The notes under the pieces are model-generated. The model made no database searches. It was not told the DNA's origin and worked only from the letters and a program-made list of their open reading frames with translations. A program made the position numbers and the translations under genes. Positions 15,529 through 24,995 of a stretch of DNA of 64,000 bases are shown one piece after another (positions within the stretch are counted from its first letter, which is position 1; each line of letters begins with the position of its first letter). This stretch comes from an uncultured Oceanospirillaceae bacterium (lineage in GTDB: Bacteria > Pseudomonadota > Gammaproteobacteria > Pseudomonadales > Balneatricaceae), in NCBI GenBank assembly GCA_937138495.1, contig CAKZPE010000032.1:62001-126000 (forward strand), in the 5' to 3' direction.

Positions 15529-17019
15529 ATGCTTGATCCGATAAGTAGTTTTGCGATCAACTTTGTCGCAATACTGGGTGGTATCCTTTTGTTTATTTTC
15601 GTGGCAGGCCTGCTTGCCTGTGTGGTGATTTATCAGGTAGATAAACATCAGACGACCCAGACCATTCGCCGTAACTATCCTTTGTTTGGCCGCTTCCGTT
15701 ATGTATTTGAGCATTTAGGTGAGTTTTTCCGGCAGTATTTCTTTGCTCAGGACCGGGAAGAAATGCCCTTTAACCGGGCGCAGCGCAGCTGGGTATACCG
15801 GGCGGCAAAGAATGTTGAAGATACCATTGCCTTTGGTTCCACCCGTGATTTACGGATTCCCGGCACCTATTATTTCCTGAATTGTCCCTTCCCAACCCTG
15901 ACTGAAGATGCCGTTACCACGCGCTCATTACGGATCGGCCCGCACTGTGCCATTCCTTTTGACGCCAAATCATTTTTTAATATTTCCGGGATGAGTTTTG
16001 GCGCGTTGTCTAAGCCTGCGGTGCTGGCACTGGCGAATGGTGCCCGGGAAGCCGGCTGCTGGATGAATACCGGTGAGGGCGGAATTTCGCCGTATCATCT
16101 GGAAGGCGGCTGCGACATTGTCTGCCAGATCGGTACCGCCAAATACGGTGTGCGTGATCTGGAAGGCCGGCTGAGTGATGAAAAACTCCGCGAGAAAGCG
16201 GCCATTGAACAGGTGCGGATGTTTGAGATTAAGCTCAGCCAGGGCGCCAAGCCCGGCAAAGGTGGTATGTTGCCCGCTGAGAAAGTCAGTGCTGAAATTG
16301 CTGCCATTCGCGGTATCCCGGAAGGGGAGGCGTCTATCAGCCCGAACCGGCACCCAGATATTGCATCTATCGATGATTTACTGGATATGGTGAATCACAT
16401 CCGGGAGGTGACCGGTAAACCGGTAGGGTTCAAGTTGGTGTTAGGTTCAACGACCTGGCTGGATGAGTTCTGCGAAGCAGTCATTGCCAGAGGTATCGAA
16501 CAGGCCCCGGACTTCATCACAATAGACAGCAGTGATGGCGGTACCGGTGCTGCTCCGATGCCGCTGATGGACAGTGTGGGTTTGCCATTAAAAGAAAGCT
16601 TACCGTTACTGGTGAATAAACTGGTGATGCACGGCTTGCGTGAACGGATCAGAATAGTCGCCTCCGGTAAGTGTATTAACCCGACGGATGTCGGTGCAGC
16701 ACTGTGCCTGGGGGCGGATTTTGTCGTCGGGGCGCGGGGCTTTATGTTCGCACTGGGCTGCATTCAGGCGCTGCAGTGTAATAAGAACAGTTGCCCAACC
16801 GGAATTACCACCCATAATAAAGATCTGCAACGCGGGCTGGTGCCGACGGATAAAGCGGTACGGGTGCGTAATTATCATGACAATCTGGTTCATCAGGTGG
16901 CAATGATTGCCCACTCCTGTGGGGTTTCAGAGCCCCGGGAGTTAAAACGCGAACATGCTGCCGTTGTACTGGAAGGTGGCCGTTCAGTTCCGTTGAATAT
17001 TCTTTACCCTGAGCACTGA
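15529..17019 (+). CDS. Membrane-anchored FMN-binding glutamate synthase family protein
   Basis: A 496-residue protein with an N-terminal membrane segment (about residues 10-35, ILGGILLFIFVAGLLACVVIY) followed by a GltB central/FMN TIM-barrel domain. Visible are MSFGALSKPAVLALANGAREAG, NTGEGG, GQGAKPGKGG-like SQGAKPGKGGMLP, SPNRHPDI, FITIDSSDGGTGAAP and the Fe-S-type ALQCNKNSCPTGI. The amidotransferase and C-terminal domains of true glutamate synthase are absent, so this is one of the stand-alone 'glutamate synthase-like' flavoproteins of unknown reaction. GGTGAGG precedes the ATG. A GFA protein gene follows after 26 bp. Confidence 0.88.
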   Translation: MLDPISSFAINFVAILGGILLFIFVAGLLACVVIYQVDKHQTTQTIRRNYPLFGRFRYVFEHLGEFFRQYFFAQDREEMPFNRAQRSWVYRAAKNVEDTIAFGSTRDLRIPGTYYFLNCPFPTLTEDAVTTRSLRIGPHCAIPFDAKSFFNISGMSFGALSKPAVLALANGAREAGCWMNTGEGGISPYHLEGGCDIVCQIGTAKYGVRDLEGRLSDEKLREKAAIEQVRMFEIKLSQGAKPGKGGMLPAEKVSAEIAAIRGIPEGEASISPNRHPDIASIDDLLDMVNHIREVTGKPVGFKLVLGSTTWLDEFCEAVIARGIEQAPDFITIDSSDGGTGAAPMPLMDSVGLPLKESLPLLVNKLVMHGLRERIRIVASGKCINPTDVGAALCLGADFVVGARGFMFALGCIQALQCNKNSCPTGITTHNKDLQRGLVPTDKAVRVRNYHDNLVHQVAMIAHSCGVSEPRELKREHAAVVLEGGRSVPLNILYPEH

Positions 17020-17045
17020 ACCGGACTGTAAACAGGGAGAGAGCT

Positions 17046-17474
17046 ATGGGTAAGTTAGCTGATCAGCAGGGCAGTTGTCTGTGTGGCGGGGTGAGCGTAA
17101 AGGTTGCTCAGCTGGATTCACAGGTGGGCGTCTGCCACTGCGGGATGTGCCGTAAATGGGGCGGCGGACCTTTGCTGGCGGTGGATTGTGGGACGGCAGT
17201 GGCGCTGGACGGTGACAGTCTGGCGACCTTTGCTTCGTCTGACTGGGCCGAGCGGGGATTTTGTCAGCGCTGTGGTACGCATCTGTTCTGGCGGATGCGC
17301 CAGACGGGCCAGTACATTATGCCGGTGGGACTGTTTTCCGATACCGAAGGGCTGGTACTGGATCATCAGATCTTTATCGACCACAAGCCAGACTATTACG
17401 CGTTCGCCAATAAGACGACGTGTATGACCGAAGCGGAAGTGATTGCGATGTTTGCGCCGGACAGTGACGCTTAG
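17046..17474 (+). CDS. GFA family zinc protein
   Basis: A 142-residue GFA/CENP-V family protein. The zinc-binding Cys pattern is complete: GSCLCGGV (C-x-C), VCHCGMCRKWGG (C-x-C-x-x-C) and FCQRCGTHLFWR (C-x-x-C). The family takes its name from glutathione-dependent formaldehyde-activating enzyme, but most members lack proven activity. It follows the glutamate synthase-like gene closely and is probably co-transcribed. Confidence 0.9.
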   Translation: MGKLADQQGSCLCGGVSVKVAQLDSQVGVCHCGMCRKWGGGPLLAVDCGTAVALDGDSLATFASSDWAERGFCQRCGTHLFWRMRQTGQYIMPVGLFSDTEGLVLDHQIFIDHKPDYYAFANKTTCMTEAEVIAMFAPDSDA

Positions 17475-17543
17475 ATCTGCCTGAGAGGTTGCAGCCCCTG
17501 ACGGGGCTGTCAGGTATGGGTGGTTCAGATACGGCTGATCGGA

Positions 17544-17750
17544 TTACAGATCATCGAACCAGTGCTCATCATCGATTTCGCTGACTAATGCTTTTTGTTC
17601 GCGATGATCTTCAATTGCGCGTCGCGCGAGAAGTGACCGCTTGCTGGCGACTTTCTGTCGCGCCTGTTGCTCTTCTTCTTCGATGCCGACTATCAGATCG
17701 AAGATTTCTGTTTGCAGTTCGTTGAGGTCCTGACTTTTACGTATCTGCAT
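17544..17750 (-). CDS. Short basic/acidic protein, PA3496-like
   Basis: A 68-residue hydrophilic protein with a helical, highly charged sequence. The central SLLARRAIEDHREQKAL and the acidic C-terminus DDEHWFDDL resemble short Pseudomonas proteins annotated as PA3496-like. No enzymatic motif or signal peptide is present. The ATG is preceded on the minus strand by a GAGCGAG ribosome-binding-like stretch. Function unknown. Confidence 0.65.
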   Translation of the reverse strand: MQIRKSQDLNELQTEIFDLIVGIEEEEQQARQKVASKRSLLARRAIEDHREQKALVSEIDDEHWFDDL

Positions 17751-17975
17751 AGCACTCGCTCCTATACTCTTTCTCTAAGCAATCTGGCCCTCTGGTTTGA
17801 TTGTATAGATCAGATACCAGAGAGTGGCTGCTGAAATGCACGGCAATAGTTTAATACGATTATTGTACAATTTTCAAACACCCGTCCTCAGCCTGGCTGG
17901 GAACGGGCATTGATCAGCGACCGGCAGATTAGCAGGGGCAGGTGATAAAACGATGACGGAAAGATGGCTGAATGA

Positions 17976-18857
17976 TTACAGCCCGGGCTTGCGAATGGGC
18001 AGACGTTTGTCGTTCTGACGCAGGCTTTTAAGGCTGCGTTTGATAGTCTTCAGGTGATCCAGCAGACCCGGGCCCAGCTTCATGGCAACCCCGACGGCCA
18101 GTACGTCGATAACCACCAGGTGAACGACCCGGGAGGACATCAGGGTACTGAGATCTTTATCTTCTTCCAGATCGATATGGATAGAGATATTCGCCAGTGC
18201 CGACAGCGGTGTATTGCTCGGACACAGAGAAATGACCGTTGCTCCGGCTGCTTTTACCAGTTTGATCGCGTGCAGCAAATCCTTGGTACGGCCGGTCTGG
18301 GAAATCGCGATAACCACATCGTCGTTACTCAGAGTCGTGGCGGAGATCATCTGCATGTGCGGATCTGAATAGGCCGATGCAGAAATCTTCAGACGGTGGA
18401 ATTTGTGCTGGGCATCGTCACATACCGGTGCCGAGGCACCAAACCCATACAGTTCTACCCGGCCAGCTTTGGCAATGGCGTTAATGGCGGATTCCAGTGT
18501 ATCGGAATCCAGTTCTTCCCGGACCCGCATCATGTTGCCGACGGTTGAGTCGAAGATCTTCTGTTTAAACTCGCTGACGGTATCTTTGCTGTTCAGGGAG
18601 AACTGTTCAAAGTTGGCGTTACTCGCCAGCCCCTGTGCCAGGGTGAGTTTAAAGTCCTGAAAACCGTCATAGTTCAGTGCCCGGCAGAAACGTACTACCG
18701 TTGGCTCACTGACGTTTGCTTCTGAAGCCAGATCGACAATGCGCATATGGATGACCTCGGAAGGGTTCTCCAGTACGTAATCAGCGACTTTCTGTTCTGA
18801 TTTACGCAGGTTGCTCTTAGCATCAGCAATCGATTTTAAAAGATTCAGAGACTGCAA
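17976..18857 (-). CDS. hexR: HexR, RpiR-family regulator of central sugar metabolism
   Basis: A 293-residue RpiR-type protein with an N-terminal helix-turn-helix (about 1-77; LASEANVSEPTVVRFCRALNYDGFQDFKLTLAQGLA) and a SIS sugar-phosphate domain (about 120-260; ELYGFGASAPVCDDAQHKFHRL, AISQTGRTKDLL, SLCPSNTPLSALA). It is colinear with Pseudomonas HexR over its full length. HexR normally represses Entner-Doudoroff and other glucose genes and is released by KDPG. Here no zwf/edd/eda gene is adjacent; a TRAP binding protein gene is divergent. I found no clear HexR box in the 247-bp spacer. Confidence 0.9.
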   Translation of the reverse strand: MQSLNLLKSIADAKSNLRKSEQKVADYVLENPSEVIHMRIVDLASEANVSEPTVVRFCRALNYDGFQDFKLTLAQGLASNANFEQFSLNSKDTVSEFKQKIFDSTVGNMMRVREELDSDTLESAINAIAKAGRVELYGFGASAPVCDDAQHKFHRLKISASAYSDPHMQMISATTLSNDDVVIAISQTGRTKDLLHAIKLVKAAGATVISLCPSNTPLSALANISIHIDLEEDKDLSTLMSSRVVHLVVIDVLAVGVAMKLGPGLLDHLKTIKRSLKSLRQNDKRLPIRKPGL

Positions 18858-19104
18858 CGTCCGACCTCTTCAGGATGATGGGTGTTCAGGGAGTATATCA
18901 ATAAAAACGCCATTCTATAATCTATCCGCTGAAAACCCCAGAAGGTCTGTTCGTACTTTGGTTACTGATTGAAATTGCAGCAAATATGGCTGCGTGCTAT
19001 TTTCCCTGAGTGAATAATAATAACTGCATAATTGAGTCCGCCTGCTGCGGTGTGGTTGCTGCATATAATCTGCTGCGCAGACTGGCATGGAAAGGGAGAA
19101 CAAC

Positions 19105-20235
19105 GTGAAACGTCGTGAGATAGTTAAAGTCCTCGGTCTGGGGGCGGCAGCGGTAGGTCTGGCAGCCTGTACGGAAGAAAAAGCACCGGTTGCTGACTGT
19201 AAGCCGGAAGCGGCACCCGCACCGGCGATGCCTGAAAAGCCTGCACCGATTGAATGGAAAATGGTCACCACCTGGCCGAAGAACTTCCCGGGCCTGGGTA
19301 CCGGCGCAAACAAGCTGGCAGAACTGATCGGTGAAATGTCCGGCGGCCGTATCACCGTTAAAGTATACGGTGCGAAAGAGCTGGTTGGCGCACTGGAAAT
19401 TTTTGACGCGGTATCCCGCGGTACTGCAGAACTGGGTCACGGCGCTTCATATTACTGGAAGGGCAAATCAACAGCGGCACAGTTCTTTGCTGCGGTACCT
19501 TTTGGTCTGACAGCGCAGGAAATGAACTCCTGGCTGTACCACGGCGGCGGTATGGAGCTGTGGGAAGAAGTTTATGCGGAGTTTGGTCTGATTCCGGGCG
19601 CGGCGGGTAACACCGGTGTGCAGATGGGCGGTTGGTTTAACCGTGAGATCAACAGCGTAGAAGACCTGAAAGGTCTGAAAATGCGTATCCCGGGTCTGGG
19701 CGGTGAAGTACTGAAGCGCGCCGGCGGTACCCCTGTACTGTTGCCAGGCGGTGAGATCTTCCCGTCACTGCAGTCCGGTGCGATTGATGCGACTGAGTGG
19801 GTAGGTCCGTATAACGATCTGGCATTTGGTCTGCATAAAGCAGCGAAATATTACTACTACCCTGGCTGGCATGAGCCGGGTACCACGCTGGAAACCTTCA
19901 TCAATAAGGAAGCGTTTGAGAAACTGCCGGCTGACCTGCAGTCGATTGTCCGTAACGCGATCCGTGTTGCAAACCAGGATATGCTGGCTGACTTCACTGC
20001 GAAGAACAACCACGCACTGGAGCAACTGGTGAACGAGCACAATGTAGAGCTGCGTAAGTTCCCGGATGAAGTTCTGATTCAGATGAAAGATCTGTCTGAC
20101 CAGGTGGTGGCTGAAGAAGCGGCGAAAGATCCAATGTCGAAGAAAGTGTTCGATTCTTTCGTTAAATTCCGCGATCAGGCGAAGAAATGGCATGCCGTTT
20201 CTGAGCAGGCATACCTTAACGCCCGTTCCCTGTAA
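19105..20235 (+). CDS. TRAP substrate-binding lipoprotein, TakP-like (2-oxo acid type)
   Basis: A protein of 376 residues beginning with an Arg-Arg/hydrophobic signal and a lipobox-like LAAC at about residue 22, so probably a membrane-anchored periplasmic lipoprotein. The body matches Rhodobacter TakP, a calcium-dependent binder of 2-oxo acids: TAELGHGASYYWKGK, AVPFGLTAQEMNSWLYHGGG, NTGVQMGGWFNREINSVEDLKGLKMRIPG and GAIDATEWVGPYND. GTG at 19105 is preferred because AGGGAG lies just upstream; ATG 19087 is possible. Its membrane subunits are not adjacent; the likely partners are at 23613-25543 on the other strand. A TATAAT lies at 19064-19069. Confidence 0.87.
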   Translation: MKRREIVKVLGLGAAAVGLAACTEEKAPVADCKPEAAPAPAMPEKPAPIEWKMVTTWPKNFPGLGTGANKLAELIGEMSGGRITVKVYGAKELVGALEIFDAVSRGTAELGHGASYYWKGKSTAAQFFAAVPFGLTAQEMNSWLYHGGGMELWEEVYAEFGLIPGAAGNTGVQMGGWFNREINSVEDLKGLKMRIPGLGGEVLKRAGGTPVLLPGGEIFPSLQSGAIDATEWVGPYNDLAFGLHKAAKYYYYPGWHEPGTTLETFINKEAFEKLPADLQSIVRNAIRVANQDMLADFTAKNNHALEQLVNEHNVELRKFPDEVLIQMKDLSDQVVAEEAAKDPMSKKVFDSFVKFRDQAKKWHAVSEQAYLNARSL

Positions 20236-20250
20236 GTGTTCAGAAATGCA

Positions 20251-20278
20251 AAAAAAGGCCGCGCAAGCGGCCTTTTTT
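20251..20278. terminator. Bidirectional terminator after the TakP-like gene
   Basis: A-run, GGCCGC-GCAA-GCGGCC, T-run: a 12-bp stem if the A/T flanks pair. It serves the plus-strand TRAP gene and the convergent YdcZ gene. Confidence 0.9.
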
Positions 20279-20289
20279 ATATCCGCAAT

Positions 20290-20745
20290 TCAGATCACAG
20301 ACCGGGATCGCTGAATAAAATACAGGCCCGCCAACAGTAGAATAATTCCGATGATCCGTGACGTATTGACCGGAATCTGCGGGTTGCCCAGCGCGCCAAA
20401 ATGATCGAGCACGGTGGACATAATTAACTGGCCGACAATGGCGGCGGCCAGCATGTTGGCGATACCGATTTTAGGCATCAGGTAGAGCATGGCGCTGACA
20501 AATACCGCGCCCAGAAAACCACCGCAATAGAGATACCAGTTAATCTCTGTCAGTTTACGGATTTCCGGTACGCTGCGCTGAACGAAAAACAGCACCAGTA
20601 AGCACGCGATCAGCCCACCGATGTATGAGATCAGCGTCGCCTGCATCGGATGATCCATTAAACCGCCGAGCCGGGCATTCAGTGCGCCCTGAATGGGCAG
20701 CATAAAGCCGGCAGCAATGGCGAGCAGTAATAATCCGTATTGCAT
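20290..20745 (-). CDS. YdcZ/DUF606-type DMT membrane protein
   Basis: A 151-residue membrane protein with about five hydrophobic helices. LPIQGALNARLGGLMDHPMQATLISYIGG and the later GVxxxx-like AIVGQLIMSTVLDHFG match the YdcZ/DUF606 half-size branch of the drug/metabolite transporter superfamily, which usually works as a dimer. Substrate unknown. It lies 20 bp downstream of the Sel1/SPOR gene on the same strand and is probably the last gene of that run. Confidence 0.87.
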   Translation of the reverse strand: MQYGLLLLAIAAGFMLPIQGALNARLGGLMDHPMQATLISYIGGLIACLLVLFFVQRSVPEIRKLTEINWYLYCGGFLGAVFVSAMLYLMPKIGIANMLAAAIVGQLIMSTVLDHFGALGNPQIPVNTSRIIGIILLLAGLYFIQRSRSVI

Positions 20746-20765
20746 AAACGCTCCCTGTCCTGAGG

Positions 20766-22283
20766 TTATTCTGTGGGGCGAACCGCTTTCTGTAATGAAT
20801 TAAAGGGTCTGATCCAGGCGTTTTTAACAAGGCTGGCGGGTAACACTTCCTGACTGATTATCCGGGCCTGTTTGATGCGGGTAACGCCGGTTCTGAACAG
20901 CACGATATATACATCTCCCAGCTGGGTGCGGGCCGGAAAATAGACCACTTTGCCGCGCAGTTTATACTGACGAATATACGCGTCCACTTGTTCCAGAGTC
21001 GCTAACTGCACCAATTGAGTGAGATATTCTTTGCCCGGCTGTAGCAGTATCCAGTCCAGAGTTTGCAGCCCGGATACCTGTGCGGCAGTTGCCGGTGCCG
21101 GCTTGCTGATACGGGTCAGAGATTTACCGGAGGTCAGGTTTTGGGTGGATACCTTTGCTGCTGGCTGTTGTTTTTGTTCAGTTGCTTTGTCAGCTGTCAG
21201 AGTGGTTTTGGCAGCAGCCACGGTGACCTTGGGGGCTTTGGCCGGTTTAGCTGGCTTGGCCGGTTTCGGAGCCTTAGGCGGTGCGGCGGCTTTTGCCGGT
21301 GTCGGCGGCGTTGTGGTTTTAACAACGGCTTTTACTTTTGGGGGCTGCTTAGGCTGCGGGATCAGTTCTGACTTCAGTTTGTCGGTCAGTACCGGTTTAG
21401 CGGCTTCCTGTTCGGCTTTGGCGGCCCGTTCTTCCGGGGATATCCGTGCAAGACGCTCATCAATGGATTGCAGCAGGGTGGAACTTGAAAGGTGGCCGAG
21501 CTCTGCAGACTGGCGGGCATATTCCCGGGCTTTCTGTAAGTCCTGAGGTACCCGTAAGCCTTTCAGGTAGAGAATAGCCAGATGGTACAGCGCATACGGA
21601 TTATCCTGTGCGGCGGCCTGTTCATACCAGTTAATGCTGGCACCGATATCCAGGTCGGAATACATAATGCCCAGTGCCAGCTGCGCGTCCTGATTGCCGG
21701 CAACGGCGGCCTGTTTTATCCAGCTGTGGCCAAGGCGTTCATCCTTTTCGACCCCTTCACCGCGCAGCAGCATGACGCCGGCGGTGAGCTGGCTGTCGAT
21801 AATACCTGCTTTCGCGGAGCGGCTGATCAGTTCAAATGCTTTAGCACCGTCTTTGGGGACACCGTTGCCTTCTTTATAGAGCATGCCGAGATTACGCTGA
21901 GCATGCGGGTTATTAAGGTTAGCGGCAAACCGGTAGGCGTCAATGGCTTTGCTGAGGTCTATTCCCGTGCCCTGACCATGCTGGTATGCGAGCCCGAGAT
22001 AATAACCGGCTTCAGCCAGGCCAGCCTGACGGGCGACCTGTAGCCATTTCAGGGCATTGGCCTGGCTCTGAAAATCATCAAAGTGAAGGCTGTAGGTCCG
22101 GGCAGCGAAAAAGGCCGCTTCGCCATCCCCCTTTTCAGCCAGTGCTTCACAGGCAGCCAGGGCTGCGTCCACAATGTTGGTCTGGAAGGCTTCCCGGCAA
22201 GCGTCCTGCGCCGGCTGTACAGCCGCCAGGCTCAGCGCTGGCAGCAGGGCAAATACAGCAATGACAGACGTAAAAAGACGCAT
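20766..22283 (-). CDS. Sel1-repeat protein with SPOR domain, paralogue A
   Basis: A protein of about 505 residues. The start MRLFTSVIAVFALLPALSLA at 22283 gives a signal peptide and has GGAG upstream; the frame is open further to 22406. Then follow about six Sel1 (TPR-like) repeats (YYLGLAYQHGQG, RNLGMLYKEGNGVP, LAILYLKGLRVP), then a Pro/Ala/Lys-rich linker of about 100 residues (runs of PAKPAKPAKAPK), and a C-terminal SPOR-like domain (WILLQPGKEYLTQLVQL, YFPARTQLGDVYIVLF). SPOR domains bind denuded peptidoglycan at division sites. This is a paralogue of the next upstream gene, which lacks the long linker. Confidence 0.82.
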   Translation of the reverse strand: MRLFTSVIAVFALLPALSLAAVQPAQDACREAFQTNIVDAALAACEALAEKGDGEAAFFAARTYSLHFDDFQSQANALKWLQVARQAGLAEAGYYLGLAYQHGQGTGIDLSKAIDAYRFAANLNNPHAQRNLGMLYKEGNGVPKDGAKAFELISRSAKAGIIDSQLTAGVMLLRGEGVEKDERLGHSWIKQAAVAGNQDAQLALGIMYSDLDIGASINWYEQAAAQDNPYALYHLAILYLKGLRVPQDLQKAREYARQSAELGHLSSSTLLQSIDERLARISPEERAAKAEQEAAKPVLTDKLKSELIPQPKQPPKVKAVVKTTTPPTPAKAAAPPKAPKPAKPAKPAKAPKVTVAAAKTTLTADKATEQKQQPAAKVSTQNLTSGKSLTRISKPAPATAAQVSGLQTLDWILLQPGKEYLTQLVQLATLEQVDAYIRQYKLRGKVVYFPARTQLGDVYIVLFRTGVTRIKQARIISQEVLPASLVKNAWIRPFNSLQKAVRPTE

Positions 22284-22417
22284 TCGCGCGCTACTCCAGA
22301 AACCGGTGTATGGGGCCTGCAGAGAAAGCTGCCAGGGGGAATACTGCAGGGGCTGAACTATGTCGCATCCCGGCAGATTAGTTATTGCGGCATTATACCC
22401 CGGCAATCAGGCCGTGT

Positions 22418-23593
22418 TTATTGTTTTATGCCGTTTTGCAGGGATTCAAAGGTGCGTATCCAGGCATCTTTGCTGATTCTTTCCGGAATTGTCCCCCGCA
22501 TGCCCGTCCGGGTGCTGACGACACCGTCGAATCCGCCACGGAAAATCAGGATATAAACCTCGCCTAATTTGCTTTTTGCCGGGAAATAATCCACCCGTCC
22601 GGTCAGCCCGTGCTGGCGCAGGTAAGGCTCAACTTCCTGCAGGGTTTTCAGCTGGGTCAGCTGGGCAAAGTATTCACGCTTAGGCTGCTGCATGATCCAG
22701 TTGTTGTCACGTAGCCCTGTACTGGCAGCCAGCGTTGCAGGGGCAATGACAGGCTGAGTTGTAAGGTCTGTCTGACGATTGATCTGTTTCAGCAACCCGG
22801 CACTTTTAGTGTGTCCCTGCTGTTCGGCCTTTCGGGCAAAAAATGCCGCCCGTTGTGGGTCTCTTTCCAGTTTTTCGCCTTTCCAGTAAAGAATGGCCAG
22901 ATTATAGAGAGCATAGGGATTATTCTGTTCTGCCGCCCGGTTGTACCACAGCAGGCTGGCGTTAAGATCGCTGTCCTGGAGGAGCACACCGAGGGTCATC
23001 TGTGCGTTGCTGTCACCGTTTCCGGCGGCCCGGGTCAGCCATTCCTGCGCCAGCCCCGGGTTACGTTCTGTACCGGTGCCCTGCAGATACATAATGCCCA
23101 GGTTGTACTGGCTGGTAGATTCTCCGGCATTGGCGGATGCCGTGAAATACTCAAAGGCTTTGGCATAATCCTGTTCGGTGCCGATACCCGCACTGTACAT
23201 GAGTCCCAGGTTTCGCTGCGCTTTGGCGTTGCCCAGTTCAGCTGAACGCTGATAAGTGTGAATGGCTTTTGGCAGATCTTTTGTGATACCGGTACCGGTC
23301 TGGTAGGCAATGCCGAGGTTATAGGCCGCTTCTCCGTGATCAAGTTCGGTCGCCCGCTGCAGCCAGTAGATTACTTTCGGGTAATCCACCGGCGGCGTAT
23401 TGGTGATGATCCGTGCCATGATGAAATTGGCTTCCGGAAAGCCCTGATTCGCCAGTGGTTCACACTGGATTCTGGCGGCTTCTAACTGGCCTGCTTTAAA
23501 ACTGCTTAAGCAGGCGTCGGTATCCGCCGCGTGGGTTGTCAGGCTGATAAACAGACTGGCAAGTATGCAAATTCCGGTTGCTTTAGCAGTCAT
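22418..23593 (-). CDS. Sel1-repeat protein with SPOR domain, paralogue B
   Basis: A 391-residue secreted protein with signal peptide (residues 1-22, ISLTTHAAD), about six Sel1 repeats (YNLGIAYQTGTGIT, RNLGLMYSAGIGTE, YNLGIMYLQGTGTE, YNLAILYWKGEKLE) and a C-terminal SPOR-like domain (WIMQQPKREYFAQLTQL, YFPAKSKLGEVYILIFRGG, AWIRTFESLQ). The repeat arrangement and C-terminal domain align with paralogue A immediately downstream, so the pair arose by tandem duplication. It lies 19 bp after the DctM gene and may be transcribed with it. Confidence 0.85.
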   Translation of the reverse strand: MTAKATGICILASLFISLTTHAADTDACLSSFKAGQLEAARIQCEPLANQGFPEANFIMARIITNTPPVDYPKVIYWLQRATELDHGEAAYNLGIAYQTGTGITKDLPKAIHTYQRSAELGNAKAQRNLGLMYSAGIGTEQDYAKAFEYFTASANAGESTSQYNLGIMYLQGTGTERNPGLAQEWLTRAAGNGDSNAQMTLGVLLQDSDLNASLLWYNRAAEQNNPYALYNLAILYWKGEKLERDPQRAAFFARKAEQQGHTKSAGLLKQINRQTDLTTQPVIAPATLAASTGLRDNNWIMQQPKREYFAQLTQLKTLQEVEPYLRQHGLTGRVDYFPAKSKLGEVYILIFRGGFDGVVSTRTGMRGTIPERISKDAWIRTFESLQNGIKQ

Positions 23594-23612
23594 GCTTTTC
23601 CCTCAGGTGTGT

Positions 23613-24995
23613 TTATCCGTATACAAGTGTCGGTAACCAGGTGGCCAGTGCCGGCCACTGTGCAATAGCGATCAGTGCCAGTAGCTGAATCAGTATAAAC
23701 GGGATAACACCCCGGTAAATCTGCATGGTGGTAATACTGGCCGGCGCCACGCCCCGTAAATAAAACAGCGCGAAGCCAAATGGCGGAGTCAGGAATGATG
23801 TCTGCAGGTTGATGGCGATCATAATGCCCAGCCATATCGGGTCCAGCCCCATGGATAACAGGATTGGCGCGACGATCGGCACCACCACAAAGGTGATTTC
23901 AATGAAGTCCAGAAAGAAGCCGAGCAGGAAAATGACCAGCATCACCAGCAGAACGGCACCGAACACACCGCCGGGCAGGTCGGTGAGGAATTCCCGCACC
24001 AGATCGTCGCCACCGTAACCACGGAAGACCAGCGAGAATATTGATGCGCCCACCAGAATGATGAAGACCATGGAGCTGACCTGGGTGGTGGTCTGCATGA
24101 CTTCTTTTAAGATGCCCAGCGTCAGGCAGCGGCGCATCAGCGCCAGCAAAATGGCACCTACCGCGCCTACAGAAGCTGCTTCAGTCGGGGTTGCCCAGCC
24201 TGCCAGAATAGACCCCAGTACCAAACCTACCAGCAGTATCGGCGGTAACAGCGCTGAACATACCCGGCGGAACATGTTATCCATGGCGGAACGTTCTTCC
24301 TGCGGAATTGCCGGCACGGTGTGTGGCTGGAAGATGGCTTTACCGACGAGATAGAGAATATAGGCACCGACCAGCATCAGGCCGGGGATCAGTGCACCGA
24401 GAAACAGGTCGCCAACGGTGACGGTTTCCGGTGAGAAAATACCCCGGTCCAGCTGGGATTGCTGATAGGCGGATGAAATGACATCACCGAGCAGTACCAG
24501 CACGATAGAGGGCGGGATAATCTGGCCCAGAGTACCGGAGGCGCAGATAGTGCCGGTGGCAACGCCCGGGTCATAGCCGCGGCGCAGCATGGTGGGCAGC
24601 GACAGCAGACCCATAGTGACTACTGTAGCCCCTACGATACCGGTGCTGGCGGCCAGTAACATGCCTACGACAGTGACAGAAATACCGAGCCCGCCCCGTA
24701 ACGGGCCGAACAGTGCGGCCATGGTATCTAGCAGGTCTTCGGCGATTTTAGAACGTTCCAGCATCACCCCCATGAAGACAAACAGCGGTACGGCGATCAG
24801 TACCGTATTGTTCATAATACCGAAAATCCGGTTCGGCACTGCTTCCAGAAATTGCGGTTCGAAAGTACCTGTCATGATACCGATGGCAGCGAAAATCAGG
24901 CCGGTGCCCGCCAGCGAGAAGGCCACTGAATATCCCAGCAGCAGGACAATAATTGCGCCCAGAAATAACAGCAAAGGCAGCAGTTCAGCGATCAT
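23613..24995 (-). CDS. TRAP transporter large permease DctM (TakM-like)
   Basis: A 460-residue polytopic membrane protein of the DctM family: FVFMGVMLERSKIAEDLLDTMAALFGPLRGGLGISV, STGIVGATVVTMGLLSLPTMLRRGYDPGVATGTICASGTLGQIIPPSIVLV, GWATPTEAASVGAVGAI and LQTSFLTPPFGFALFYLRG. The long variant with an extra loop is typical of transporters paired with TakP-like binding proteins. Its start overlaps the DctQ stop by four bases (ATGA), showing translational coupling. No binding-protein gene is adjacent; 19105-20235 is the likely partner. Confidence 0.92.
   Translation of the reverse strand: MIAELLPLLLFLGAIIVLLLGYSVAFSLAGTGLIFAAIGIMTGTFEPQFLEAVPNRIFGIMNNTVLIAVPLFVFMGVMLERSKIAEDLLDTMAALFGPLRGGLGISVTVVGMLLAASTGIVGATVVTMGLLSLPTMLRRGYDPGVATGTICASGTLGQIIPPSIVLVLLGDVISSAYQQSQLDRGIFSPETVTVGDLFLGALIPGLMLVGAYILYLVGKAIFQPHTVPAIPQEERSAMDNMFRRVCSALLPPILLVGLVLGSILAGWATPTEAASVGAVGAILLALMRRCLTLGILKEVMQTTTQVSSMVFIILVGASIFSLVFRGYGGDDLVREFLTDLPGGVFGAVLLVMLVIFLLGFFLDFIEITFVVVPIVAPILLSMGLDPIWLGIMIAINLQTSFLTPPFGFALFYLRGVAPASITTMQIYRGVIPFILIQLLALIAIAQWPALATWLPTLVYG

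Noticed and set aside
18858..19104. HexR operator between hexR and the TakP-like gene
   Set aside because: No TGTAAT-W3-ATTACA-like palindrome could be seen.
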